Below, piece by piece: positions 1 to 9,995 of a stretch of 64,000 bases of DNA. Origin of the DNA: Alphaproteobacteria bacterium Ga0077535. Lineage in GTDB: Bacteria; Pseudomonadota; Alphaproteobacteria; Caulobacterales; Aquidulcibacteraceae. Numbering within the stretch: position 1 is the first letter of the stretch; each line of letters begins with the position of its first letter. The position numbers and the translations under genes are program-made. The stretch is taken from positions 47,321-111,320 of the forward strand of contig LNEK01000019.1 of the NCBI GenBank assembly GCA_001464425.1, written 5' to 3'. The notes below the pieces were generated by a model, which was given only the letters and a program-made list of their open reading frames with translations, ran no database searches and was not told where the DNA came from.

Positions 1-568
1 GTGCGCTGAGCCGGAGCGCGGGCCTTAAGGCCCGCTTGGTCGCCCAGCTTGTAAACAGAACAACGGCCGCAGCGTAGCGGAGCGCCGGGACCCAGCTGAC
101 GTCAGCTCAAGCTGTTAGCCCTACGGCGCGGCTTCGCCGGACGCGTTGGAAATGCGGGGATAGAGCCGCACAAATCCGACCGAGTGCAAACCGCGCCTAT
201 CATCCACGCATCGCTCCGCTGGAGGGCAGTTGGCCAATGTTCGACCCAATGCGACGAGCGATATGATTGAGCGTGACGTGTGAGCGAGACGATCCGCGCA
301 CACTGAAGCCCGGCGGGGATGTCCCATAAAGGCGGAAACGGCGGGAAGAAAAACCAGGGACTGTCAACGAACGAGACAGCCTGCACGCTGCCGGCGCTGA
401 ATAAATCGATCATGGGACGCGATGGATCGCGTCTATTTCGCGCCGTTTAAACGCGGCGCACTAACGAGACGAGACCCCTCGCGTCCCGCTCTCCATTTTC
501 CGGCGCAAGCCAACGAGGATGTCGCGCGCCTATACGCAAGGAGGAGCCAAGGCCGCTACGCTTTTCCT

Positions 569-1711
569 TCAATCCCCCACGCACGCCGCCAGCCGCTCGT
601 ACGCGCGCAGAAAGTCCTCCTTGAACGCCTGCACCACAGCGCCAGCAGACACGGTCGTGTTCATCAGCCCAACACCTTGGCCAACCCAATACGTCGCTAA
701 TTCCTGCGCGCCGGCATGCCCACCTTCGGCCAGCTTATCGACCAAACGCAGCGGCGGCTCCGAGATGAATGTCTGCAGCGGCATCGGCAGCGGCTTCGGC
801 GCGCCATCCGCTTCCCATGCATCCGTCCACGGCGAGCGCAGCTGCCGGGACGGTTTGCCGGTGCGCGAGCGCGACCGCACCGTATCGCGCGAGGAGGCGG
901 CCAGCATCTTCTGCTTCACCACCGGGCTCGCTTCCGATTCCGGCGTCGTCAGCCACACCGAGCCACACCAGGCGCCCGCCGCGCCCATCGCCATCGCCGC
1001 CGCCATCTGCGCGCCGGTGACAATGCCGCCTGCCGCCAACACCGGCGTATCGTGGCCAGCTGCTTCCAGCGCCTGCACAACTTCCGGCACGAGCACCAGC
1101 GTCGAAACTTCACCGCAATGCCCGCCCGCTTCGGCGCCGGCCGCGATGATCACATCAACGCCGGCCGCCGCTTGCGCCAGCGCGTGCTCCTTGGCGCCAA
1201 CCAAAGCCGCGACCGCGACGCCATGACGTTTGCCCATCTCGATCATCAAAGGCGGCGGTACGCCGAGCGCGTTGGCGATGAGCTTAATCGGATGCTGAAA
1301 CGCGATCTCCATCGACGCCGCGCCCGCATCCGCCAGATTGCGTGCGAACCCTGCGCCGTTGCGCCGCTCGGCCTCAAGCGCGCCCGCGTCGATGCCGCGC
1401 GAAGCAAGTATCTGCGCGGCGAAATCCTTGTGTTGCTGCGAGAGGCCGCCAACCATCGCCTCTACATCGATGCTTGCGCCCGCTTTGGCCTCATGCGCAT
1501 TCGGCACGATGAGATCAACGCCGTACGGCTTGCCGCCGACATGCGCATCGATCCAGTCCAACTCTTCCTTCAAACGCTGCGGCGAATAGCCGGCGACGCC
1601 CAGCACGCCCATGCCGCCCGCTTTAGACACCGCGACAACCACGTCGCGCGCATGCGAAAACGCAAAGAGCGAAAACTCAATCCCGAGACGTTGGCATATT
1701 GGCGTTTGCAT
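569..1711 (-). CDS. Nitronate monooxygenase / 2-nitropropane dioxygenase-like flavoprotein
   Basis: 380-aa ORF; MQTPICQRLGIEFSLFAFSHARDVVVAVSKAGGMGVLG start and AAGAEAGGHCGEVSTLVLVPEV...VLAAGGIVTGAQMAAAMAMGA phosphate-binding region typical of NMO TIM barrels. Confidence 0.85.
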   Translation of the reverse strand: MQTPICQRLGIEFSLFAFSHARDVVVAVSKAGGMGVLGVAGYSPQRLKEELDWIDAHVGGKPYGVDLIVPNAHEAKAGASIDVEAMVGGLSQQHKDFAAQILASRGIDAGALEAERRNGAGFARNLADAGAASMEIAFQHPIKLIANALGVPPPLMIEMGKRHGVAVAALVGAKEHALAQAAAGVDVIIAAGAEAGGHCGEVSTLVLVPEVVQALEAAGHDTPVLAAGGIVTGAQMAAAMAMGAAGAWCGSVWLTTPESEASPVVKQKMLAASSRDTVRSRSRTGKPSRQLRSPWTDAWEADGAPKPLPMPLQTFISEPPLRLVDKLAEGGHAGAQELATYWVGQGVGLMNTTVSAGAVVQAFKEDFLRAYERLAACVGD

Positions 1712-1735
1712 AAGAGCCGCCCTCCGGGCGTAACC

Positions 1736-2392
1736 CTAGCGCGCGCCGCTCGGCCCAGAAACTGCCGCAACGAAATGGCCCGCTGGCGCTTCGCCTGCAA
1801 GCAGATACGGATAGGGGTTTACCGCCTGCCCGCGCCACCAACGGCGGCCTTGGTCGCGATGCTGAATCTCGAAGTGCAGATGCGGCGTCGATGCGTTGCC
1901 GGTCGCGCCCACGTACCCAATCACGTCGCCTTGCCGGACCTGCTGCCCCTCGCGCAGGCCGTTGGCGCGCGCGCCAAGGTGAGCGTAGTAGAAGAGCAGG
2001 CGTCCGCTTTCATCGATCTGATAGATCGATATGCCGCCACGCACGCTGTCGTGAAACTTGGCGATCTCGCCATCAGCCGCCGCCAGCACCGGCGTGCCGT
2101 GGTCCGCCATAATGTCGATGCCCTGATGGCTGCGGCCTTCGGAACGCTGCGCGCCCCACGTGTCGCTCAGATCATCGCTATCCAAACCGGACACCGGCAC
2201 GATCAAACCAGTGGGGACCTTACTCAGCGCATAGGTGCGCATGCGTGGCTTATGTGTCGGCGCCGACACCGTCTCAGCAACGTTTTGCTCTTCCGATGCC
2301 GCCGGCCGCACCTCAACCTTGGTGAACAGCACAGCCAAGCCGATCGCCGCCACGAGCGCGAACGGTGCAAAAATGGTGCGCGGGCGTTTCAT
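1736..2392 (-). CDS. M23 family metallopeptidase (LytM domain), membrane anchored
   Basis: N-terminal TM/signal; HQGIDIMADHGTPVLAAADGEI...GNASTPHLHFEI motifs (HxxxD, HxH). Confidence 0.88.
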   Translation of the reverse strand: MKRPRTIFAPFALVAAIGLAVLFTKVEVRPAASEEQNVAETVSAPTHKPRMRTYALSKVPTGLIVPVSGLDSDDLSDTWGAQRSEGRSHQGIDIMADHGTPVLAAADGEIAKFHDSVRGGISIYQIDESGRLLFYYAHLGARANGLREGQQVRQGDVIGYVGATGNASTPHLHFEIQHRDQGRRWWRGQAVNPYPYLLAGEAPAGHFVAAVSGPSGAR

Positions 2393-2505
2393 CCTACCGC
2401 CAACACTGCAGGAACCATGCTTGTTCCCAAAAAGCGAATTCGCCGTGTCATCGCCTCACATTGGCCCCGCACACCCATTAACCGCGCTCATGTGGAGCAT
2501 CGGAC

Positions 2506-3093
2506 ATGAACAGACGCCACATCCTGAAAGTCTCAGGCAGCGCCCTATTGAACGGCGTTCTCATCGCCACTGGCGTCACTGCTGCGCTGATGCCCGCAAA
2601 TGCAGTACCGGGGCAAGCGCCGACGGCACAATTACCGTTGCAAAGCAGCAATGCGCGGGCGCTCGCATTCGTTAACACGCACACGAACGAGCGCTTCAAC
2701 GACGCTTACTGGCGCGCCGGGTCATATGTCCCGGACGCGCTTGCCGCCATCAACACTGTGATGCGCGATCATAGGACGGGCGAAGTTTATGCGATGGATC
2801 CAAACCTATTGGATTTGCTGCATAGGCTGCACGGCCTAGTCGAAGCATCGGCGCCATTCCAAATCATTTCCGGCTACCGCTCGCCGGCGACCAACGCCGC
2901 ACTAACCGAACGATCAAGCGGCGTCGCTACGGGCAGCCTGCACATGCAAGGCAAAGCCATCGACATTCGCATTCCCGGCATCGCGCTCACCCACCTGCGC
3001 GACACCGCTATAGGAATGCAAGCCGGGGGTGTCGGCTATTACGAAGAGTCGAACTTCATCCACGTCGACACCGGCCGCGTGCGCCGCTGGTAA
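2506..3093 (+). CDS. DUF882/YcbK-like (M15-type) peptidase
   Basis: Signal-like N-terminus; ISGYRSPATNAAL...GSLHMQGKAIDIRIPG, typical YcbK/Peptidase_M15 zinc motif. Confidence 0.85.
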   Translation: MNRRHILKVSGSALLNGVLIATGVTAALMPANAVPGQAPTAQLPLQSSNARALAFVNTHTNERFNDAYWRAGSYVPDALAAINTVMRDHRTGEVYAMDPNLLDLLHRLHGLVEASAPFQIISGYRSPATNAALTERSSGVATGSLHMQGKAIDIRIPGIALTHLRDTAIGMQAGGVGYYEESNFIHVDTGRVRRW

Positions 3094-4206
3094 TCAGCCG
3101 CGCTCCGTCGCCCGGCGCGCCTCGGTCGTGGTTTCGTGAAACCGAACCTCAATACCGCGTTGCGTCGCCCGGCCAAGTTCGACCGCATCCCAATTGGTAA
3201 GCCGCACGCAGCCACGCGAGGACGATTTGCTGATCAATTCAGGATTGGGCGTGCCGTGAATGCCGTAGCTCGGCGCATTAAGCGCGATCCAGACCAGGCC
3301 CACCGGATTGTTTGGCCCCGGCGCAATCGTAAACGTACGCCCACTATCGTCATTGAACGCCGGCAGCGCGTCAGCGTCGTAATTATAAGTGGGGTCGAAC
3401 GCGATCGCCGTTACTTCCAAGTCGCCGCGCGGCGTGTTGCCGGCGCCAATCGTGACCGGATAGAATGCCAGCATCTGATCGTTCGCGTCATAAGCACGAA
3501 GCGTCAGCGCTTCCTTGTCTATATCAATGCGCGCCACTTGGCCGCTCAGCTCTCCGCCCGCATTGGCCACAATAAGTTCGATGTTCGGCCGCGTGAAATC
3601 GACACCCGGATTGAGCGTGCGCAACAAATCCTCATCCATATGGAAGCGTTCAGCCAACGCCTCGGCCGGACTCTGGAAGCCAAGCGCATCAAGTTCCGAT
3701 TGCGCTTCCAACCCGCTCGGCACGCTCGCAAATGGCCCATCAATGTCGGCCTGCGTCAGCACGTAAGTCGTCAATGCCGGCGCGCCATCAGCACGCTCCA
3801 AGTGCTGCAGCAGCTCGTCGGTCGCACGCCCATCCTCAGGCAGATCATGCGCGCGCTGATACGCCGCGATCGCTTTGCGTACGTTCTCGCCATCCTGTCC
3901 GTCGATGACGCCCGGCGAAAAATGTACCCGGTCGAGCAGAGTTTGCACGCGCACCAAGCCCGCGTCATAGACTGGCGCAGCGGCAACAGTGGTGTCACCC
4001 GGCACGGCAGCGGTGGGGGTCTCGGCCACCGGCTCAATCAAAGTTTCCGGCATCGGAACCGTGATGCGCGCCGCGTTCACGCGAGTCATCTCAGCCCGCG
4101 ACTGCTGGCTCATCTGCACCACCGGCGCTTCGACAACGCGGGGCTGCGGATCGGAACAAGCCGCCAGCGCAAGCGCGGATGCGGCGGCGAAAAAGATATA
4201 CTTCAT
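3094..4206 (-). CDS. L,D-transpeptidase lipoprotein with peptidoglycan-binding domain
   Basis: MKYIFFAAASALALAACS lipobox start at 4206; PG-binding-like segment; YGIHGTPNPELISKSSSRGCVRLTNWDAVEL YkuD motif (HGT...SRGCVRL). Confidence 0.88.
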   Translation of the reverse strand: MKYIFFAAASALALAACSDPQPRVVEAPVVQMSQQSRAEMTRVNAARITVPMPETLIEPVAETPTAAVPGDTTVAAAPVYDAGLVRVQTLLDRVHFSPGVIDGQDGENVRKAIAAYQRAHDLPEDGRATDELLQHLERADGAPALTTYVLTQADIDGPFASVPSGLEAQSELDALGFQSPAEALAERFHMDEDLLRTLNPGVDFTRPNIELIVANAGGELSGQVARIDIDKEALTLRAYDANDQMLAFYPVTIGAGNTPRGDLEVTAIAFDPTYNYDADALPAFNDDSGRTFTIAPGPNNPVGLVWIALNAPSYGIHGTPNPELISKSSSRGCVRLTNWDAVELGRATQRGIEVRFHETTTEARRATERG

Positions 4207-4276
4207 GAAACCAGATCCCGGTTGAGGCGCCTCGCGCACCTAATGGATCACCGGGCAAGTTCGTTCCCGTACGGTA

Positions 4277-4816
4277 TCAGTCAGAGTGCCGGCTTTCGCG
4301 CAAATCGCGCTTGTAGCGCTTCCAATTCTCCACGTAGTGCGCAGCCGAGAGCTGAATGATCTGCCGTTGCTGCTCTTCAAGTTTGCGCGCAAACCGCGCC
4401 GGCGCGCCGGTAACCAAAGCGCCTTCCTCGAACGTCTTGCGCTCCGTCACCAAAGAATGCGCGCCAACCAAGCAGAAGCTCGGGATCACCGAATGGTTCA
4501 GCACCGTCGCCTTAATGCCAATCAGCGACGTATCGCCGATCGTGCAGCCATGCAGCATGACCTGATGGCCGATGGTCACGTCTTTGCCGATGGTGAGCGG
4601 GGCCCCCATGTCGGTATGCAGCACACTGCCATCCTGCACGTTCGAGTTCTCGCCGACGACGATCGGTTCGTTGTCGCCGCGCAGAACCGCGCCGAACCAG
4701 ACGCTGGCGTTCCGCTTCAAAACGATTCGCCCCACCAGCACCGCACTCGGCGCGACCCAAAAAGCGTTCTCGTCCTCGACCTCAAGATCGGCGTCAGCCA
4801 GGGCGTAAATCGGCAT
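4277..4816 (-). CDS. Gamma-carbonic anhydrase family protein (left-handed beta-helix hexapeptide repeats)
   Basis: VWFGAVLRGDNEPIVVGENSNVQDGSVLHTD...IGHQVMLHGCTIGD. Confidence 0.88.
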   Translation of the reverse strand: MPIYALADADLEVEDENAFWVAPSAVLVGRIVLKRNASVWFGAVLRGDNEPIVVGENSNVQDGSVLHTDMGAPLTIGKDVTIGHQVMLHGCTIGDTSLIGIKATVLNHSVIPSFCLVGAHSLVTERKTFEEGALVTGAPARFARKLEEQQRQIIQLSAAHYVENWKRYKRDLRESRHSD

Positions 4817-5095
4817 TCGCTCGCTCCTCCTGCGAAATGTTTATGACCTCAATGCCTCGTTAACCGGTTCAGCGTCTCCTTTCACTATCGAACCTGAATT
4901 TTCGGGTTCACCGGTCTCCAGGGCGCAAGCCCGCAAGTGGGGGAGAGCGTGGGCAGACAGCGCAAGAGCGCCATCGCCAAAACGCCCAACGGCGCATCCG
5001 CCGCCGACTCCTCCGACTCCTCAAACTTCTTCGACTCCCCACCGGCCGCCGGCAGAAGCCGCGCGGCCTCTTCGTACTCCCGAAAGGAGACCTCG

Positions 5096-5866
5096 ATGGC
5101 GAAGCGGACGGCTAAGCGCAGACATGCCCAAGGCACCCTCAACGTTCAGGAGTTCCAGCGCGACGAAGATCGGCGTCCGCGAAGCCTGAAAGTCCTGGAC
5201 GGCGGCTGGCAGCCGCCTGCCAATGATCTCAATCGCGCCGAAAGCTTCGTCAAAAACGTCCGCCCCAAATCCAAGGGCCAAACCGCCTTGATGGAGGCGA
5301 TCGACACGCACGCTCTCGTGCTTGCGCTCGGGCCCGCCGGCACCGGCAAAACCTATTTGGCCATCACCAAGGCGGTTGAGGCGCTCGAAAGCGGCAAAGT
5401 CGGCCGCATCGTGCTCTCACGCCCCGCGGTGGAAGCGGGCGAATCGCTGGGCTTCCTGCCCGGCGCCATGGAAGACAAGCTCGCGCCTTACCTGCGTCCG
5501 CTCTACGACGCGCTCCAAGATCGCCTTTCGCCCAAGCGCCTCAAAGCGCTGATGGCGGAAGGCCTCATCGAAATCGCACCGGTCGGCTTCATGCGCGGCC
5601 GCACGTTGAACAATGCCTTCGTTGTCATCGACGAAGCGCAAAACTGCACCTACGGCCAAATCAAAATGTTGCTGACGCGCCTCGGCTGGAGCTCAACCAT
5701 GGTCGTCACCGGCGATCCGGCGCAGACAGATTTGCTACCCGATCTCTCCGGCTTGCACAGCGTCGCCGACAAACTTGAAGGCGTTGCAAACATCGCCGTT
5801 TGCCGCCTCACCGATTCCGACATCGTCCGCCACCCGCTGGTCGCGTCCATGTTGGGTGTCTTATAG
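5096..5866 (+). CDS. PhoH family P-loop protein
   Basis: GPAGTGKTYLAITKAVEAL (Walker A), VVIDEAQNCTYGQIKMLLTRLG (Walker B); preferred ATG 5096 after AAAGGAGA. Confidence 0.85.
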   Translation: MAKRTAKRRHAQGTLNVQEFQRDEDRRPRSLKVLDGGWQPPANDLNRAESFVKNVRPKSKGQTALMEAIDTHALVLALGPAGTGKTYLAITKAVEALESGKVGRIVLSRPAVEAGESLGFLPGAMEDKLAPYLRPLYDALQDRLSPKRLKALMAEGLIEIAPVGFMRGRTLNNAFVVIDEAQNCTYGQIKMLLTRLGWSSTMVVTGDPAQTDLLPDLSGLHSVADKLEGVANIAVCRLTDSDIVRHPLVASMLGVL

Positions 5867-5934
5867 CCGCATTGCCCGCGCCGCTTCCTCAGCCTGCGCG
5901 GTTGTTATTGTGTTGGATTGAACGAAAACAACTG

Positions 5935-5967
5935 CGCCTCGGCTCCATGCCGGGGCGTTTTTCTTTT
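5935..5967 (+). terminator. Rho-independent terminator after phoH
   Basis: CGCCTCGGC-TCCAT-GCCGGGGCG stem (9 bp, one G-T) followed by TTTTTCTTTT. Confidence 0.8.
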
Positions 5968-5972
5968 GGGGC

Positions 5973-6398
5973 TTATTCTTCGCCCTCAAGATCAATGTCC
6001 AAAATCGACATCGTCAGCACGTGGCCCTCGTCCTCATCGACGGACACCGTGCCCACGAATTCATCGTGCACATAAACCTCGGCGCTGTCGGTCTTGCGCG
6101 GTCGGGCGCGCACATCGAGATCGGCCGCGTGCAAAGTCTGACGAAGCGCCGCCTGCAGGCGCGCGCGCTCCGCGTCATTGATCGGTGCGTTCTTCTTTGC
6201 GCCCTCGGCCAACGGGATCACCAAATCGATCGCATACGAGAGCTCACCCTCGTCCTCATCGCGCAGCAATTGCGCAACGGCTTTGCCGTTGACCAGCACG
6301 TCAGCGACGTCTGCGCCCTTTGACACCACCGACACAGTCGGCGAGCCAAGCAATTTGGAAAGGTATGCGCCAAGGCGCGTGCATTCGGCTGCGTTCAA
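5973..6398 (-). CDS. DUF3126-like protein with internal domain duplication
   Basis: Two similar halves: TRLGAYLSKLLGSPTVSVV...ELSYAIDLVIPL and ARLQAALRQTLHAADLDVRARPRKTDSAEVYVHDEFVGTVSVDEDEGHVLTMSILDIDLEGEE. Confidence 0.6.
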   Translation of the reverse strand: MNAAECTRLGAYLSKLLGSPTVSVVSKGADVADVLVNGKAVAQLLRDEDEGELSYAIDLVIPLAEGAKKNAPINDAERARLQAALRQTLHAADLDVRARPRKTDSAEVYVHDEFVGTVSVDEDEGHVLTMSILDIDLEGEE

Positions 6399-6464
6399 GG
6401 CCGTCTCCTTAAGAGGCGAACCTCGTCTCTGGCGCTTTCGAGGTCAAGCGCCGGAAGCCCGGAA

Positions 6465-6746
6465 CTAGTCGAAATCCCAGTGCGTGGCTTCGCGTCGCAG
6501 ATGCCGGCCGAACAAAAAGCACGCCAGTGCGGCCGCGCCGAAGCCGATCATCACCGCGAGATAATCGTACATCCCATCGGTCAGCGCGCTCCGCACCGTC
6601 ATCGGCGTGTAAGCCGCGATCATCGCCACCACGACGGCGAGAGCCACGCCGGTCTTGATGAACACATCGCCGAAGAAAAAATTCCGGTCAATTTCCTTGC
6701 GCGGACGACGCTGCGCCTTGGCGGCGGATGTTTTGCGTTTGGCCAT
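6465..6746 (-). CDS. Hypothetical small membrane protein (two TM helices)
   Basis: 93-aa ORF; two hydrophobic segments. Confidence 0.6.
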   Translation of the reverse strand: MAKRKTSAAKAQRRPRKEIDRNFFFGDVFIKTGVALAVVVAMIAAYTPMTVRSALTDGMYDYLAVMIGFGAAALACFLFGRHLRREATHWDFD

Positions 6747-6799
6747 GTAGCGAGGCTAACGGGATTCGCAAACGCTACGGCGCCGGAACGAGCGTCAGC

Positions 6800-8233
6800 C
6801 TACACCCACCACTTAGCCGCCTTCGCGCGGAAGCCAGCCGCCCGCTCCAACTCGGCGCTCACCGCAAACACGCTCTCTTCGTCCAAAGCCTTGCCGATCA
6901 CTTGCAGCCCGAGCGGCAAGCCGTTCGCATCCACCGCCGCAGGCAAAGCCAGAGCCGGCAATCCCGCCAAGTTCGCCGTCACCGTGAAGATGTCGTTCAA
7001 GTACATCGCCACCGGGTCATCGCCCTTTTCGCCGAGCGCAAACGCCGCTGACGGCGTCGCCGGCGTCAAGATCGCATCCACACGCTCGAACGCGTCCCTG
7101 AAATCCTGCGCGATGCGTTGGCGCACCTTCTGCGCGCGCAAATAATACGCGTCGTAATAGCCGGCGCTCAGCACATAGGTGCCTATCAGAATGCGCCGCT
7201 GCACTTCAGCGCCAAAGCCCGAGGCGCGCGTGTTCTCGTACGTGCTGTTCAAATCGCGGCCCGCGACACGCGCGCCGTAGCGCATGCCATCATAGCGCGC
7301 GAGGTTGGACGACGCTTCAGCCGGCGCCACGATATAATAGGTCGGCAGCGCGTACTTGGTGTGCTTCAGCGAAATCGGCACGATCTCTGCGCCCGCCGCC
7401 TTCGCCCACTCGATACCTTGCTGCCACAAAGCCTCGATCTCGGCCGGCATGCCATCAACGCGATACTCCTCCGGCACGCCAATCTTCATGCCCTTGATCG
7501 AGCGCTTCGTCGCCGCGCGAAAATCCGGCAGCGCGTTCGTCAGCGAGGTCGAATCCTTGGGATCGTGCCCCGCCATTGATTGCAGCAGGATCGCGCTATC
7601 TTCGACCGTCTTCGCAATCGGCCCCGCCTGATCGAGCGACGACGCAAACGCCACGATGCCCCAACGCGAACAGCGCCCGTAGGTTGGCTTAATGCCGACA
7701 GTGCCGGTGAACGCCGCGGGCTGGCGGATCGACCCGCCCGTATCCGTCGCCGTCGCGCCCAAGCACAAATCGGCCGCCACAGCAGAAGCGCTGCCGCCAG
7801 ACGACCCACCCGGCGTCAGCTTCGAATCTTCGTTGCCGCGCCGCCAAGGCGAAACCACCGGCCCGAAATGCGATGTCTCGTTCGACGAGCCCATCGCGAA
7901 TTCGTCCATATTGAGCTTGCCCAACATCACCGCGCCATCGCGGAAAAGCTGGCCGCTCACCGTGCTCTCATAGGTCGGCGTGAACTCGCCGAGAATGCCC
8001 GAGCACGCTGTCGTGCGCACGCCCTCGGTGCAAAACAAGTCCTTGATCCCAAGAGGTGCGCCTTCCAGCGGCCCTGCCTTGCCCGCGGCGCGCTTTTCGT
8101 CCGACGCCTTCGCCTGCGCGCGCGCCTTCTCGGGCGTTGTCACCACGAACGCATTGAGATGCGGATTGGCCTTATCGATCGCCGCGATGAACGCCTCGGT
8201 CAGGTCGACGGAGGAGAACTGTTTCTTCTCCAT
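6800..8233 (-). CDS. gatA: Aspartyl/glutamyl-tRNA amidotransferase subunit A
   Basis: [68 protein letters not shown] amidase signature; N-terminus looks about 15 aa short. Confidence 0.93.
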   Translation of the reverse strand: MEKKQFSSVDLTEAFIAAIDKANPHLNAFVVTTPEKARAQAKASDEKRAAGKAGPLEGAPLGIKDLFCTEGVRTTACSGILGEFTPTYESTVSGQLFRDGAVMLGKLNMDEFAMGSSNETSHFGPVVSPWRRGNEDSKLTPGGSSGGSASAVAADLCLGATATDTGGSIRQPAAFTGTVGIKPTYGRCSRWGIVAFASSLDQAGPIAKTVEDSAILLQSMAGHDPKDSTSLTNALPDFRAATKRSIKGMKIGVPEEYRVDGMPAEIEALWQQGIEWAKAAGAEIVPISLKHTKYALPTYYIVAPAEASSNLARYDGMRYGARVAGRDLNSTYENTRASGFGAEVQRRILIGTYVLSAGYYDAYYLRAQKVRQRIAQDFRDAFERVDAILTPATPSAAFALGEKGDDPVAMYLNDIFTVTANLAGLPALALPAAVDANGLPLGLQVIGKALDEESVFAVSAELERAAGFRAKAAKWWV

Positions 8234-8243
8234 CCCTCATATG

Positions 8244-8705
8244 TTATGCACTCAGTGATTTTGCGTAGAACGCCGTCCAGGCGCTCGGCGGATAATCCAA
8301 AATCGGCTCGCACGTTTCGAAGCCGCCGCGCTCATATACGCGCTTGGCCGCATCGAAGTTCGAGCCCGTCTCCAACACGACGCGGCTCAAGCCTTCCTGT
8401 CGGGCGAGCGCTTCGATCCGCTCCAGGATCGCGCCGCCGACGCCGAGCCCGCGCGCCTCAGGCTTCACAAACATGCGCTTCACTTCGCCAACAGCGCCGT
8501 GACGGCGCAGCGCGCCCATGCCCAACGTCGCGCCGTCCGCATCGCGCGCTACGAACAAAGTCGTATCCGCGCCAGCCATTTGCTCGACCGTCATGTGATG
8601 GCGAAACTCAGCCGGCGTCAGCTCGAACGTGTATTCGTTCAGCGCCTTCACCAGCGCCCGCACATCATCAAAGAGCGGCGTTTCGACGGCGATCGTGAAG
8701 CTCAC
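8244..8705 (-). CDS. GNAT family N-acetyltransferase
   Basis: KRMFVKPEARGLGVGGAILERIEALARQEGLSRVVLETG acetyl-CoA binding motif. Confidence 0.85.
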   Translation of the reverse strand: MSFTIAVETPLFDDVRALVKALNEYTFELTPAEFRHHMTVEQMAGADTTLFVARDADGATLGMGALRRHGAVGEVKRMFVKPEARGLGVGGAILERIEALARQEGLSRVVLETGSNFDAAKRVYERGGFETCEPILDYPPSAWTAFYAKSLSA

Positions 8706-8992
8706 TCCACCACCTTCGGCACCACGAAGAATCCATCTTCGCTCTTCGGCGCATTCTTCAGCACGCGCTCAGGATCAGCGCCGTCGTTCACGACATCATC
8801 CCGCATCGGCAACGAGAGCCCCTCGACCGCGCTGGTCATCGGCTCGACGCCTTCGACATCGACCTCATTCAGCTGCTCGATCCAGGCCATGATGCCATTA
8901 AGCTCTTTGGCCATGGGCGCGACGCGCTCTTCGGGCAGCGCCAGGCGCGCGAGCTTGGCGACCTTGCGTACGGTTTTCTCATCGATTGACAT
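8702..8992 (-). CDS. gatC: Aspartyl/glutamyl-tRNA amidotransferase subunit C
   Basis: MSIDEKTVRKVAKLARLAL...LNGIMAWIEQLNEVDVEGVEPM...APKSEDGFFVVPKVVE; 4-nt ATGA overlap with GNAT gene. Confidence 0.92.
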   Translation of the reverse strand: MSIDEKTVRKVAKLARLALPEERVAPMAKELNGIMAWIEQLNEVDVEGVEPMTSAVEGLSLPMRDDVVNDGADPERVLKNAPKSEDGFFVVPKVVE

Positions 8993-9024
8993 GAGCCGGG
9001 GCTTATAGGCCCCCGCTTACCCGT

Positions 9025-9456
9025 TCAAGAGCCGGCTGGGCTGCACGTGCCAGTCCAGGTGTTCGTGGTCCCCGGAGCGCCTTCGCTGAGGGTGAACGAG
9101 CGCTGGTCGCCGGAGATTTGGAGGTCCGCCGTATAGTTTGTACGGTCATTGGTGCGCATGGTCCAGGCGAAGGGCGCATTCGAGACGCGCGGTGTGTAGG
9201 TCGCGTCCTCACAACCAGTGGCGATGCAGAATCGGCCCGCGCCGCCCCGCGCCGGAACTTCCAGTGAAATATAGAGCGTCGATTGTTCGCCGGGGTTCGC
9301 CGCCGTGCAGCCGCCTGCCGGGCAAGTCCGCACGTCCCCGGCATTGCAGGCCAATGTCGCGCTAAGCGCTGGCATTTGAACGATGGGGCCGGAGCTTTCC
9401 GGAGCGGCGCAGGCCGCGAGGCCAAGAACGGAAGCGAGAAGGATAAAACGAAGCAT
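9025..9456 (-). CDS. Hypothetical lipoprotein
   Basis: MLRFILLASVLGLAACAAP lipobox; ORF of about 143 aa. Confidence 0.55.
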   Translation of the reverse strand: MLRFILLASVLGLAACAAPESSGPIVQMPALSATLACNAGDVRTCPAGGCTAANPGEQSTLYISLEVPARGGAGRFCIATGCEDATYTPRVSNAPFAWTMRTNDRTNYTADLQISGDQRSFTLSEGAPGTTNTWTGTCSPAGS

Positions 9457-9518
9457 CCCACATTGAAGACCTCCGCTTGACCTCGCGCAATCACGCGCCG
9501 AGTGATGGCGCACATTTA

Positions 9519-9995
9519 ATGGCCATGCTCGATCTCCCCGCCTTCGCCGCCGCCCTGCCGGCGCGCGCCGCCATTCTGGGTCTCGATCCCGGCGAAAAGC
9601 GCATCGGCGTCGCTGTCAGCGATACCACGCGCATGATTGCATCGTCCTTGGGCACAGTCGCGCGCACCAAGTTCGCGGCCGACGCGGAAGCCATCCTCAA
9701 ATTCTTCGATCAGCGTCAATGCGCCGGCCTGGTCATCGGCTTGCCGCTCAACATGGACGGCTCATCCGGCCCTTCTGCACAAAGCGCCCGCGCCTTCGCG
9801 CGCAATCTCGTCGCTCAGCGCGACGTGCCACTGCTGCTCTGGGACGAGCGCCTCTCCACCGCCGCCGTGACGCGCACGCTGATCGAGGGCGACGCTTCGC
9901 GCCGGCGCCGCGGCGAAGTCGTCGATAAAATGGCCGCCGCCTACATGCTGCAAGGCGCGCTGGACGCAATGCAGGAACGCCGCACCGATGACTGA
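9519..9995 (+). CDS. ruvX: Putative pre-16S rRNA nuclease (YqgF/RuvX)
   Basis: AILGLDPGEKRIGVAVSDTTRMIAS...GLVIGLPLNMDGSSGPSAQ...LWDERLST. Confidence 0.92.
   Translation: MAMLDLPAFAAALPARAAILGLDPGEKRIGVAVSDTTRMIASSLGTVARTKFAADAEAILKFFDQRQCAGLVIGLPLNMDGSSGPSAQSARAFARNLVAQRDVPLLLWDERLSTAAVTRTLIEGDASRRRRGEVVDKMAAAYMLQGALDAMQERRTDD

Noticed and set aside
18-35. GCGGGCCTTAAGGCCCGC palindrome at the window edge
   Set aside because: Perfect 18-bp dyad, but without a T-run or flanking context; cannot tell terminator from chance.
102-413. Minus-strand ORFs in the first 400 bp
   Set aside because: No recognisable motif, SD or domain; the region is probably intergenic or part of a truncated feature.
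716-2509. 597-aa plus-strand ORF opposite the nitronate monooxygenase and M23 genes
   Set aside because: Arg/His-rich low-quality translation antisense to two recognisable genes; a GC-rich shadow ORF.
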